Assembly: GCA_031273285.1 (NCBI GenBank) | Contig: JAISSE010000271.1 | Span: 1-7,634 of the forward strand | Source: Prevotellaceae bacterium | GTDB taxonomy: Bacteria; Bacteroidota; Bacteroidia; Bacteroidales; UBA932 | Direction: 5' to 3' | Length of the DNA: 7,634 bases | Shown here: in pieces, positions 1 through 5,846 of the stretch | Layout: each line of letters starts with the position of its first letter | Numbering within the stretch: position 1 is the first letter of the stretch | Notes under the pieces: model-generated | Told to the model about the DNA's origin: nothing | What the model saw: the letters and a program-made list of their open reading frames with translations, nothing else | The model's database searches: none | Position numbers and translations under genes: made by a program

Positions 1-443
1 AAAAATATTTTTATATCTTTTTTACACCCCACCCGCAAGGGTCGCAAAGTTTATATCGCCGATACTGTTCCCCCTTGCGAACTTTGCGAAAATTCTTTGC
101 GGACTTTGCGTTTGAAAAATATCTCTGTCGAGACAGCTTCTTCCTGTATTCCTGACAAATGCGCGATTTCCGTCATCAGTACTGCGAGGCACGAAGCAGG
201 AAGCAATCCCCAAACAGGAAAAAGATTGCCGGAATATTGAATATTCCGACAAAAATTACATCTATTTCGGGAATAAGATTCTAATGGACATTTTGGGCTA
301 ATATTCTGTTAATCATGGATTAATGTGTTTTACAATAAATATAAAGCCAAAGGGCTGGTATCATTCTACTGATAGCGGGTTGGTATGAGTTCGCGGATTA
401 AAAAATCCGAAGGAGCGCACACGGTCTAAACGGTAAAAGGAAT
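1..443. other. Intergenic region without a convincing gene
   Basis: I find no gene here. The longest reading frame (minus strand, about 76 codons, 22-252) runs through the CGCAAAG repeat and has no recognisable motif, so I do not call it. Visible structures are: the repeat at 34-110; a small palindrome CGGAATAT-TGA-ATATTCCG at 230-248, with no T-tract after it on the plus strand; a six-bp hairpin CGGATT-AAAA-AATCCG at 394-409; and two similar 12-mers, GGGCTGGTATCA (352-363) and GGGTTGGTATGA (377-388). The stretch 340-440 is less AT-rich than its surroundings and could be the remnant of a gene or mobile element, but no reading frame supports that. Confidence 0.6.
34..110. repeat. Degenerate CGCAAAG-type repeat with inverted arms
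   Basis: The left arm CGCAAGGGTCGCAAAG (34-49) and the right arm CTTTGCGGACTTTGCG (95-110) are imperfect reverse complements, matching at 13 of 16 positions. A third copy of the unit in the right-arm orientation, TTGCGAACTTTGCG, lies at 75-88. Short GCAAAG units in intergenic DNA resemble the dispersed repeats common in environmental Bacteroidota genomes. That comparison is from general knowledge, and copy number cannot be judged from one window. Confidence 0.5.
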
Positions 444-520
444 TTCATAGTTCATAGTTCATAGTTCATAGTTCATAGTTCATTGTTCATTGTTCATTGT
501 TCATAGTTCATAGTTCATAG
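444..520. repeat. Heptamer tandem array, 11 copies (TTCATAG/TTCATTG)
   Basis: Eleven uninterrupted seven-base units occupy exactly 77 bases: five TTCATAG, three TTCATTG, then three TTCATAG. The block-wise arrangement of the single-base variant is what slippage or unequal exchange would leave. The array starts three bases after the stop codon of the minus-strand AraC-type gene, so on that transcript it would form the start of the 3' untranslated region as repeated CTATGAA units. Copy-number change cannot alter the protein because tandem stops (TGA, TAA) come first. It is not a CRISPR: there are no spacers. Confidence 0.95.
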
Positions 521-523
521 TTA

Positions 524-1363
524 TCACAGCATCAATTTATCTCTGTACGCATTGGGAGTCAGTCCCGTGTAGGATTTGAAAAGGCGATTGAAATACGAAA
601 CATTGTCGAAAGCAAGAGAATAGGATATGTCTTTAATCTGTTTTCCTTCGATAAGCAGCATCATCTGCGCCCGTTCTATTTTTTTCTGATTAATGTACTG
701 AATGGGCGTACATTTCATCTCTTTTTTAAAAATTCTGATGAAATGGTCGTCCGTAAGCCGGCAGAGAGTCGACAGCTCATTGATAGGCAGTTCGCGTTCT
801 ATATTTTCCCTGATATAACGTATTGTCTTGATTATTCGTTTATCGGCTATTTCCTGCTTGAAATTCGCTTTCATCAAAAATTTGGAAAACAACTGCAACA
901 GAATGCCTTTCGTTTCGATAATGGAATAAAACGGGAAACGGGAATTTTGAGCAATACTTTCGAAAAAAGTCGGGGCATTATCGTAAGTACGCGGGTCGGA
1001 CATTTTCAGTTCCCGTCCGGGGTTTATGGCTAACAGACGTTTCACGAGCAGGTCGTCCAGGACGTCCGCATCCACCTCGAAAGGAAAACTGAGACGCTCG
1101 AAAATATTGTGTTCGTCATAGATGTGGATATAGAAAAGATTGAATCTTCCGTCGCAGATATAATCGTGTTTGACGAATGACGGTATCAGGTACAAATGTT
1201 TGGGCGTCAAAGTAATGATTTGGTCGTTGGCGGCTATCTGCGCTTTGCCGCTTCTCACCAGATAGAGGCGTGCGAAAGGGCTTTGAGTGCCTTTCCAGTT
1301 CCAGTCGGCGTAATGCTCCACATATCCGACATTCAATAACACTAAATTTAGACTCTGTTTCAT
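524..1363 (-). CDS. AraC-family transcriptional regulator
   Basis: The 279-residue protein has the two-part AraC layout. Residues about 25-90 form a small beta-rich cupin-like sensor region (motif FARLYLVRSGKAQI, then a proline- and histidine-containing LIPSFVKHDY). Residues about 175-275 form the double helix-turn-helix DNA-binding domain, with helices near 193-215 and 243-266. The C-terminal signature ISYSLAFDNVSYFNRLFKSY followed by TGLTPNAYR is typical of the family and intact. The ligand is unknown; in Bacteroidota such regulators often respond to sugars, but none is indicated here. The ATG at 1363 follows AAGAAG, a weak purine-rich stretch, and lies 20 bases after an exact TAnnTTTG box. 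The gene is separated from upstream pgk by a terminator, so it is probably its own unit. Tandem stops TGA-TAA end it. No obvious target operon adjoins; the GH5 gene lies more than 2 kb away. Confidence 0.93.
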   Translation of the reverse strand: MKQSLNLVLLNVGYVEHYADWNWKGTQSPFARLYLVRSGKAQIAANDQIITLTPKHLYLIPSFVKHDYICDGRFNLFYIHIYDEHNIFERLSFPFEVDADVLDDLLVKRLLAINPGRELKMSDPRTYDNAPTFFESIAQNSRFPFYSIIETKGILLQLFSKFLMKANFKQEIADKRIIKTIRYIRENIERELPINELSTLCRLTDDHFIRIFKKEMKCTPIQYINQKKIERAQMMLLIEGKQIKDISYSLAFDNVSYFNRLFKSYTGLTPNAYRDKLML

Positions 1364-1382
1364 CTTCTTACGGTTCGTTTCG

Positions 1383-1390
1383 CAAAATTA
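1383..1390 (-). promoter_or_regulatory. Putative -7 box for the AraC-type gene
   Basis: On the minus strand this reads TAATTTTG, an exact match to the Bacteroidota -7 consensus TAnnTTTG, and lies 20 bases before the ATG at 1363. No TTTG -33 box is present at the usual distance; instead the terminator T-tract of pgk lies there. It is a short motif, so support is moderate. Confidence 0.4.
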
Positions 1391-1402
1391 TCGAATATTT
1401 TC

Positions 1403-1444
1403 AAAAAACAGACAGCAGAAAAGTATGATAATTTTCCTGCTGTC
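1403..1444 (-). terminator. Intrinsic terminator of pgk
   Basis: On the minus strand, 23 bases after the pgk stop codon, GACAGCA-G-GAAAA pairs with TTTTC-TGCTGTC (12 pairs with one bulged G and a nine-base loop), followed by CTGTTTTTTG. It lies between pgk and the AraC-type gene, which implies that the two are not cotranscribed at a high level. Confidence 0.8.
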
Positions 1445-1466
1445 CAATACAATGAAAACGTTTTAT

Positions 1467-2732
1467 TTACTCTTTAACGGCTTTCACGCCGGGAAGGTCT
1501 ATGCCCTCCATATATTCCAGCAAAGCGCCTCCGCCTGTCGAAACATAGCTGACTTTGTCCGCCATATTGAATTTATTGATGGCAGCCACGGAATCGCCGC
1601 CTCCCACCAGAGAATATGCGCCTTTAGCCGTCGCATCGACAACGAGTTCGGCAACATGCAATGTCCCGCCGGCAAATGTATCCACCTCAAAAACACCCAC
1701 AGGTCCGTTCCAGAGAATGGTTTTCGATTCCAGAAGGACAGCCTTCCATGCTTCCACACTTTTGGGACCGGCGTCAAGACCCTGAGCGTCGTCCGCGATA
1801 TTGCGGATGTCGGATATTTTGGTTTCGACATTGCCGTTTCCCTTGAAGACCTCGTCGAATTGCGTAGTAGTGATAACATCCACAGGCAGATATATTTTCA
1901 CGTTTTTGGATTCGGCTTCCCCGAGTATGTCTTTTGCAAGTTCCACATCTTCGGAAATCGACAAACCGATTTTCCCGCCGAGGGCTTTGATAAACGTAAA
2001 ACTCATTCCGCCACCGAGAATCAGGTTGTCGACTTTATCCAGCAGTCTTTTGATAATTGTGATTTTTGTCGAGACTTTGGAGCCTCCAAGTATGGCGGTA
2101 AACGGTCGTTTGGGAGCATTCAGAACTTTGTCGACAGCCTTCAGTTCTCCGTTCATGATATAACCGAACATTTTGTCGTTGGGGAAATTGGCGGCGATAA
2201 GAGCTGTTGAAGCGTGCGCCCTGTGCGCCGTCCCGAATGCGTCATTCACATAGCAGTCGGCTAAGCCGGCAAGTTTATTGACAAACTCTTTTTGTTTGAT
2301 TTTCAATTCTTTTTTCGCAGCGTCTTTTTCTTCCGCGGTAGCGGATTCGTCCAGACGCGGTTTTCCCTCTTCCTCGGCATGGAAGCGCAGGTTTTCCAGA
2401 AGCAGAAAATCTCCGGGTTTCAGCTTTTTTGATAATTCGCCGGCATCATCTCCGACACAGTCGGGAGCGAAAATAACTTTTTTCCCGATTAATTTTTCCA
2501 GAGTAGGAATGATGTGTTTCAACGAATATTTTTCCGTCACACCTTTCGGACGTCCCAAATGGGTCATCGCGATTATCGCTCCTCCTCCGTCAAAAATTTT
2601 TTGAATTGTGGGGATGGCAGCCCTTATGCGAGTGTCGTCCGTTACCTCGAAATTTTCGTTCAAAGGCACATTAAAATCGAAACGCACAATCGCACGTTTC
2701 CCTCTAAAATCATAATTATCTATATATTGCAT
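1467..2732 (-). CDS. pgk: Phosphoglycerate kinase
   Basis: This cytoplasmic enzyme transfers phosphate from 1,3-bisphosphoglycerate to ADP, giving ATP and 3-phosphoglycerate in glycolysis, and works in reverse in gluconeogenesis. The 421-residue length is normal for Bacteroidales. Substrate-side motifs are RFDFNVPL (17-24), HLGRPKG (58-64), [13 protein letters not shown] (113-125) and [13 protein letters not shown] (163-175). Nucleotide-side motifs are GGSKVSTK (216-223), [10 protein letters not shown] (238-247), WNGPVGVFE (341-349), GGGDS (377-381) and STGGGA (398-403). The hinge and both domains are complete. The only small oddity is Phe18, where most family members have Val (RVDFNVP). The ATG at 2732 gives the standard N-terminus. 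It is monocistronic by appearance, with its own -7 box upstream and a terminator downstream. Confidence 0.99.
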   Translation of the reverse strand: MQYIDNYDFRGKRAIVRFDFNVPLNENFEVTDDTRIRAAIPTIQKIFDGGGAIIAMTHLGRPKGVTEKYSLKHIIPTLEKLIGKKVIFAPDCVGDDAGELSKKLKPGDFLLLENLRFHAEEEGKPRLDESATAEEKDAAKKELKIKQKEFVNKLAGLADCYVNDAFGTAHRAHASTALIAANFPNDKMFGYIMNGELKAVDKVLNAPKRPFTAILGGSKVSTKITIIKRLLDKVDNLILGGGMSFTFIKALGGKIGLSISEDVELAKDILGEAESKNVKIYLPVDVITTTQFDEVFKGNGNVETKISDIRNIADDAQGLDAGPKSVEAWKAVLLESKTILWNGPVGVFEVDTFAGGTLHVAELVVDATAKGAYSLVGGGDSVAAINKFNMADKVSYVSTGGGALLEYMEGIDLPGVKAVKE

Positions 2733-2779
2733 ACGTATATTATTTTAATATATTTAACATTTCCGATAAAAAAACCGTG

Positions 2780-2787
2780 CAAAATTA
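2780..2787 (-). promoter_or_regulatory. Putative -7 box for pgk
   Basis: The minus strand reads TAATTTTG, an exact TAnnTTTG match 47 bases before the pgk ATG, which would give an untranslated leader of about 40 bases. The adjoining bases are AT-rich and no TTTG -33 box is seen at the usual distance. Confidence 0.45.
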
Positions 2788-2814
2788 GTATTTTAAATTT
2801 TACTTCCGATATTT

Positions 2815-3414
2815 TTACTTCAAATTTTTACTGAGAGAAATGAATCCCGTTGATATTTTTTGTCCTCCGACCATTACCGAAGGACGTATGCGAATCGCAA
2901 CATTCGAGGAGCCGCTGCCCGTGTTGAGCAGATGGTTTATAAACCCCAGTATGTTGTCTTTCGATTCACCCTTAAAGAGTTGCAGCAAATCCGTCTGTAT
3001 CGTCAGCGGGATGACTGTCTGTCCGCCGTTCGCCGGAACGGATACGGAATGAGCCAGCGTTCCCGATAGCAGATTCGACGAGTTCAGGTCTATTGCCCAG
3101 TCCAGACCGGCAATCTGCGCCGCGGTAGAATTCGGGTTTGTTGCGTTGATATTTACCGTAAAACTCATCGGTAAACTGCCCGAAAGTATTCCGGCGGTAA
3201 GTTTAAGCAGAGATGCCGCCCCGATATGGTTAATATCGGTTACGTTGCTTATGTTGATTCCCGCAACGGACGGATTACCGAATCCGACAAGCTCATATTT
3301 GCAGTTTACAAACGATGCCAAACCGCTCAAAACATCGCACGACAGAAATGTTATACCGGCTGCAAACAGAACAATAATGGTTTTTAATCTCATAATTTTC
3401 ATGAAAACACACAT
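2815..3414 (-). CDS. LEA type 2 (WHy-like) family lipoprotein
   Basis: The 199-residue protein begins with a basic and hydrophobic signal peptide (MRLKTIIVLFAAG) ending in the lipobox FLSC, so Cys26 would be lipidated after cleavage by signal peptidase II. The mature part resembles the LEA-2/WHy beta-sandwich: a region of hydrophobic beta strands, the motif INATNPNSTAAQIAGLDWAI (90-109), then NLLSGTLAHSVSVPANGGQT (114-133) and a terminal strand GGQKISTGFISL. These proteins are common envelope lipoproteins in Bacteroidota; their molecular role is not established. Asp follows the Cys and no acidic export signal is evident, so the membrane it is kept in is uncertain. The ATG at 3414 has the A-rich context usual in this phylum; ATGs at 3402 and 3393 would give more conventional signal peptides of 22 and 19 residues. 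It lies 82 bases before pgk on the same strand, with no terminator between, so some readthrough into pgk is possible. Confidence 0.8.
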   Translation of the reverse strand: MCVFMKIMRLKTIIVLFAAGITFLSCDVLSGLASFVNCKYELVGFGNPSVAGINISNVTDINHIGAASLLKLTAGILSGSLPMSFTVNINATNPNSTAAQIAGLDWAIDLNSSNLLSGTLAHSVSVPANGGQTVIPLTIQTDLLQLFKGESKDNILGFINHLLNTGSGSSNVAIRIRPSVMVGGQKISTGFISLSKNLK

Positions 3415-3456
3415 TTTTAATTATTTATCCTAACGCTAATAATTTTAGCCAACGTA

Positions 3457-3464
3457 CAAAAGTA
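3457..3464 (-). promoter_or_regulatory. Putative -7 box for the LEA-type lipoprotein gene
   Basis: The minus strand reads TACTTTTG, an exact TAnnTTTG match 42 bases before the ATG at 3414. There is no -33 TTTG at the usual distance. It lies 35 bases from the opposing box at 3500-3507, so the two promoters would diverge within one AT-rich region. Confidence 0.4.
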
Positions 3465-3499
3465 ATCAAAATTTTTTAATCCGGTTTAAATTTTTTTTG

Positions 3500-3507
3500 T
3501 AATTTTG
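3500..3507 (+). promoter_or_regulatory. Putative -7 box for the GH5 gene
   Basis: TAATTTTG is an exact TAnnTTTG match. Transcription would begin near 3513, leaving a long leader of about 170 bases before the GH5 start codon. No TTTG -33 box is present at the usual distance. The leader contains an inverted repeat (3518-3543) and a 35-codon ORF (3570-3677). Confidence 0.4.
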
Positions 3508-3517
3508 CAACGGTTTT

Positions 3518-3543
3518 AATTGTCATCGGAGTATCGGACAATT
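3518..3543 (+). repeat. Inverted repeat AATTGTC-N12-GACAATT in the GH5 leader
   Basis: Perfect seven-bp arms AATTGTC (3518-3524) and GACAATT (3537-3543) are separated by 12 bases that hold a direct repeat, ATCGGA-GT-ATCGGA. It starts about 10 bases after the proposed -7 box, where a repressor site or a 5' leader hairpin would lie. No T-tract follows directly, so it is not a classic terminator. Confidence 0.5.
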
Positions 3544-3682
3544 GGACGAAATTTTTTAAATGAAATATTATGACAACCGTCAAGGAAACTGTACAGGAAT
3601 ATGTTATATGCGGAGCGGACAGTCAGGTACGTTACCGATTCTGTAATAATGTGAAAATTAAAATTCTAAAACTGTAAAATAT

Positions 3683-4912
3683 ATGAAACGTTTTGTATGT
3701 CTTTTATTTATCCTGATGACATTTTCGGGAATATCCCGCCGGAGCGACAATTCCGACGGATTTATACGTATAAATGGGCCCGACCTGATAACTCCCGACG
3801 GAAAAAAATTCCTGATACGGGGAATTAATCTGGGCAACTGGCTTAATCCGGAGGGATACATGTTCCTGTTCGGCAATGTCAATTCGTATCGCACTATCAA
3901 TGATGCGTTTTGCGAGTTGGTTGGTCCCGATTTCACTGCCGGTTTCTGGCGCAAGTTTAAGGAAAACTATATCACACAGGAAGATATTGCCTATATCAAA
4001 CGGACGGGCATGAATTCCATCCGCTTACCTTTTCATTACAAGCTGTTTACCGGCGATAATTTTATGGGAACAACCGAACGGGACGGTTTTGAGATTATCG
4101 ACCGTCTTCTGGAATGGTGCCGGCAGGAAGGACTGTATGTGATTCTGGACATGCATGATGCACCCGGAGGGCAAACCGGCGACAATATCGACGACAGTTA
4201 CGGCTATCCGTGGCTGTTCGAAAGTGAAGAAAGCCAGCAACTGTGCTGCGATATTTGGAAACGGATTGCACAAAAATATGCCGGCGATACCGTCATATTG
4301 GGCTATGACTTGCTTAACGAGCCTCTGGCACACCATTTTAACAAATATAAACATCTGAACGCGGCGCTTGAACCGTTCTACAAAAGATGTGTTGCCGCCA
4401 TTCGCGAAGTCGATAAGAATCACATTGTTCTGCTGGGCGGTGCGCAATGGAACAGCAATTTCAGCGTGTTCTCCGACTGGAAATTCGACGACAAAATCAT
4501 GTACACCTGCCACCGATACTGGTGCGACACTCTTCAGGCAAATATTCAGGATTTTGTGGATTTCAGAGACAAGGTGAATCTCCCGATGTATATGGGTGAA
4601 ACAGGGGAAAATAACGACGCATGGGTTGCCGCATGGACGCGCCTGATGGAACGCAATAACATCGGATGGCATTACTGGCCTTACAAAAAAATGCCCAACC
4701 GCGCATGTATGATGGTTGTGCCGAAACCCGACAACTGGGATATTATAGTGGAATATACCAAAAAAGACCGAAGCAGCTATGAAAAGATAAGAGAAGCGCG
4801 TCCCGAACAGGCGCTGGTTCGGCAGGCAATGAGCGATTTGCTTGAAAACGTGAAATTTGTCAATTGCCGGAAATATCCCGAATATACTAAAGCATTGGGA
4901 ATGAAGCCATGA
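3683..4912 (+). CDS. Exported glycoside hydrolase family 5 (BglC-like)
   Basis: The 409-residue retaining beta-glycosidase has a (beta/alpha)8 GH5 catalytic domain spanning about 30-400. An N-terminal signal peptide (residues 1 to about 18, MKRFVCLLFILMTFSG) sends it out of the cytoplasm, probably to the periplasm or beyond. GH5 landmarks in order are RGINLGNWLNPEGYMF (46-61), GMNSIRLPFHY (109-119), YVILDMHDAPGG (152-163), GYDLLNEP with acid/base Glu213, the CHRYW strand (276-280), YMGETGE with nucleophile Glu306, and the aromatic WHYWPYKKM (329-337). The GINLGNW and NEP motifs are like those of exo-beta-1,3-glucanases and related enzymes, but the substrate cannot be fixed from motifs. No carbohydrate-binding module, SusC/D pair or other polysaccharide-utilisation gene adjoins it, so it appears to be an orphan enzyme. 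It starts five bases after the stop of a 35-codon leader ORF. Confidence 0.93.
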   Translation: MKRFVCLLFILMTFSGISRRSDNSDGFIRINGPDLITPDGKKFLIRGINLGNWLNPEGYMFLFGNVNSYRTINDAFCELVGPDFTAGFWRKFKENYITQEDIAYIKRTGMNSIRLPFHYKLFTGDNFMGTTERDGFEIIDRLLEWCRQEGLYVILDMHDAPGGQTGDNIDDSYGYPWLFESEESQQLCCDIWKRIAQKYAGDTVILGYDLLNEPLAHHFNKYKHLNAALEPFYKRCVAAIREVDKNHIVLLGGAQWNSNFSVFSDWKFDDKIMYTCHRYWCDTLQANIQDFVDFRDKVNLPMYMGETGENNDAWVAAWTRLMERNNIGWHYWPYKKMPNRACMMVVPKPDNWDIIVEYTKKDRSSYEKIREARPEQALVRQAMSDLLENVKFVNCRKYPEYTKALGMKP

Positions 4913-4933
4913 AATTCATATCGGAGATAATTC

Positions 4934-4961
4934 TGCTGAAAAACAGCATCTTGAGTTTTTT
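4934..4961 (+). terminator. Weak candidate terminator after the GH5 gene
   Basis: TGCTG-AAAAA-CAGCA (4934-4948) forms a five-bp hairpin 22 bases after the GH5 stop codon, followed seven bases later by TTTTTT (4956-4961). The stem is short and the T-tract is offset, so efficiency would be low. Confidence 0.35.
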
Positions 4962-5121
4962 GGTCAAAATTTTGGACAAATTATGCCGATATATGCCCGA
5001 TTTTGACGCAAACGGTTGCATTTTTCACTGTTTTTTCACCGAAACCCAAAAAAAATGTTATCTCCGTCAATTCTAATTATCACTGTGTTGAAACAAAAAA
5101 CAAAAAAAAATCGAAAAAAAA
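4962..5121. other. AT-rich intergenic stretch
   Basis: This is the remainder of the 273-base spacer between the GH5 and HTH genes. It contains the end of a tandem pair of 12-mers (TTTTGGTCAAAA, TTTTGGACAAAT; 4958-4981) and long A-runs near 5048-5055 and 5093-5120. A 26-codon frame starts at the ATG at 5055 but has no recognisable content, and I do not call it. A perfect nine-base inverted pair, CGGAGATAA (4922-4930) and TTATCTCCG (5058-5066), spans the region; I regard it as probable coincidence. Confidence 0.6.
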
Positions 5122-5153
5122 TTTGCACACAATAAATATATTGTATAATTTTA
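5122..5153 (+). promoter_or_regulatory. Bacteroidota-type promoter of the small HTH gene, with internal inverted repeat
   Basis: A TTTG -33 box (5122-5125) and a near-consensus -7 box TAATTTTA (5146-5153, last base A instead of G) are separated by 20 bases, the expected spacing. Transcription would start about 5160, roughly 26 bases before the ATG. The spacer contains a perfect inverted repeat ACAATA-AATA-TATTGT (5129-5144). A protein bound there would cover the promoter, so this is a plausible repressor operator. Confidence 0.6.
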
Positions 5154-5185
5154 TGGGCATTTTTATCTAAAAATAAATAGCGAGT

Positions 5186-5449
5186 ATGGAGACAGTAACA
5201 ATAACATTCAATGAATTAAGAAGGATAAAAGACGCCCTTCCGAATGGTAGTATTCACAAAATGGCGGCGTTGTTGGACGTCAGCGTAGAAACAGTAAGAA
5301 ATTATTTCGGAGGCGAGAATTTCGACCGGGGTAAAGCTATCGGAATACACTACGAAAAGGGTCCGGAAGGCGGGATTGTAACGTTCGACGATTCCACCAT
5401 CCTGAATTTAGCCAAAAAAATTCTTGAAGAGCACAAGGTGGAGTATTAA
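5186..5449 (+). CDS. Small helix-turn-helix DNA-binding protein
   Basis: The 87-residue protein has a helix-turn-helix at about 22-42: SIHKMAALLDVSVETVRNYF, in which an alanine-rich first helix, a turn at DVS and a recognition helix ETVRNYF are visible. The N-terminal ITFNELRRIKDALP would be a supporting helix. The region after the HTH (GENFDRGKAIGIHYEKGPEGGIVTFDD) looks like a short beta wing, followed by a terminal helix rich in Lys and Glu. I recall similar proteins of about 85 residues in Bacteroidales but know no tested function. It has its own good promoter and lies 74 bases before trxA on the same strand, with no terminator between, so cotranscription is possible. Regulation of itself or of trxA is an inference from position and the nearby inverted repeats. 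There is no ligand domain and no metal-binding cysteine cluster. Confidence 0.75.
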   Translation: METVTITFNELRRIKDALPNGSIHKMAALLDVSVETVRNYFGGENFDRGKAIGIHYEKGPEGGIVTFDDSTILNLAKKILEEHKVEY

Positions 5450-5463
5450 AATCACAACCGGCA

Positions 5464-5493
5464 GCGAACAATAGGTTTTATACAGTTGTTCAC
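5464..5493 (+). promoter_or_regulatory. Inverted repeat in the trxA leader
   Basis: Arms GCGAACAATAG (5464-5474) and CAGTTGTTCAC (5483-5493) match as reverse complements at 8 of 11 positions, with a perfect GAACAA/TTGTTC core. The left arm contains ACAATA, the same half-site as in the promoter upstream of the HTH gene. It lies between the HTH gene and trxA, so it may be an operator or an RNA hairpin in the intergenic transcript. No -33/-7 pair is clear here. Confidence 0.35.
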
Positions 5494-5523
5494 ATCCGGA
5501 ATTAGAAACAAAAAAATTTAAAA

Positions 5524-5841
5524 ATGGCGTTAGTAGTAAATAGAGCTAATTATGAGGAGGTTATCAGTTCGGATAAACCCGTAGTTCTTGATTTTTGGGC
5601 AACATGGTGCGGACCGTGCAGGGTCATTGCCCCCTATATTGACGAAATTGCCGCGACACACGAAGATGAAGTGATTGTAGGTAAAGTCAATATAGAAGAC
5701 GACAACGATGATTTGACGGCGAAGTACGGGGTGAAAAACATCCCGACTGTGCTGTTTATCAAAAACGGGCAGGTAATCGACAAACAAGTGGGCGCGGCAG
5801 GCAGAGACGTCTTCGTGCGGAAGTTGCAGGCTATATTATAG
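5524..5841 (+). CDS. trxA: Thioredoxin
   Basis: This is a cytoplasmic dithiol-disulfide oxidoreductase that reduces protein disulfides and is recycled by thioredoxin reductase. At 105 residues it is a single canonical thioredoxin fold. The active site W28-C29-G30-P31-C32 is intact, as are buried Asp23 (VVLDFWATWCGPC), the cis-proline loop NIPT with Pro74, and the late motif GQVIDKQVGA. There is no signal peptide or lipobox, which separates it from the many exported TlpA-like proteins of this phylum. The ATG at 5524 has a strongly A-rich upstream context. It lies 74 bases after the HTH gene and 157 bases before the proposed recombinase start; no terminator is evident on either side. Confidence 0.98.
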   Translation: MALVVNRANYEEVISSDKPVVLDFWATWCGPCRVIAPYIDEIAATHEDEVIVGKVNIEDDNDDLTAKYGVKNIPTVLFIKNGQVIDKQVGAAGRDVFVRKLQAIL

Positions 5842-5846
5842 TTTTG
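5839..5846 (+). promoter_or_regulatory. Possible -7 box overlapping the trxA stop codon
   Basis: TAGTTTTG is an exact TAnnTTTG match whose first three bases are the trxA stop codon. It could drive the recombinase-hpf pair, with a leader of about 145 bases to the ATG at 5999 or about 47 to the ATG at 5900. There is no TTTG -33 box at the usual distance, so this may be chance. Confidence 0.25.

Noticed and set aside
22..252. 76-codon minus-strand frame near the left edge
   Set aside because: It is translated through the CGCAAAG repeat and is Ser/Arg/Phe-rich without structure; most likely repeat-derived noise.
332..343. Exact copy of ACAATAAATATA, shared with the HTH promoter dyad
   Set aside because: Only half of the dyad is present and the sequence is pure AT-rich; probably coincidence and not a second operator.
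444..520. Possible CRISPR array
   Set aside because: Units are seven bases and contiguous with no spacers; it is a simple tandem repeat.
1425..2210. Long plus-strand reading frame of 261 codons opposite pgk
   Set aside because: It lies entirely antisense to a fully conserved pgk, has no recognisable motif and an unlikely composition rich in Phe, His and Cys; it is a shadow of pgk codon usage.
4025..4672. 215-codon minus-strand frame opposite the GH5 gene
   Set aside because: It is antisense to the catalytic core of a clear GH5 enzyme and shows no family motif.
4922..5066. Nine-base inverted pair CGGAGATAA / TTATCTCCG
   Set aside because: The arms are 127 bases apart in a 273-base spacer; one such pair by chance is not surprising and no other structure supports it.
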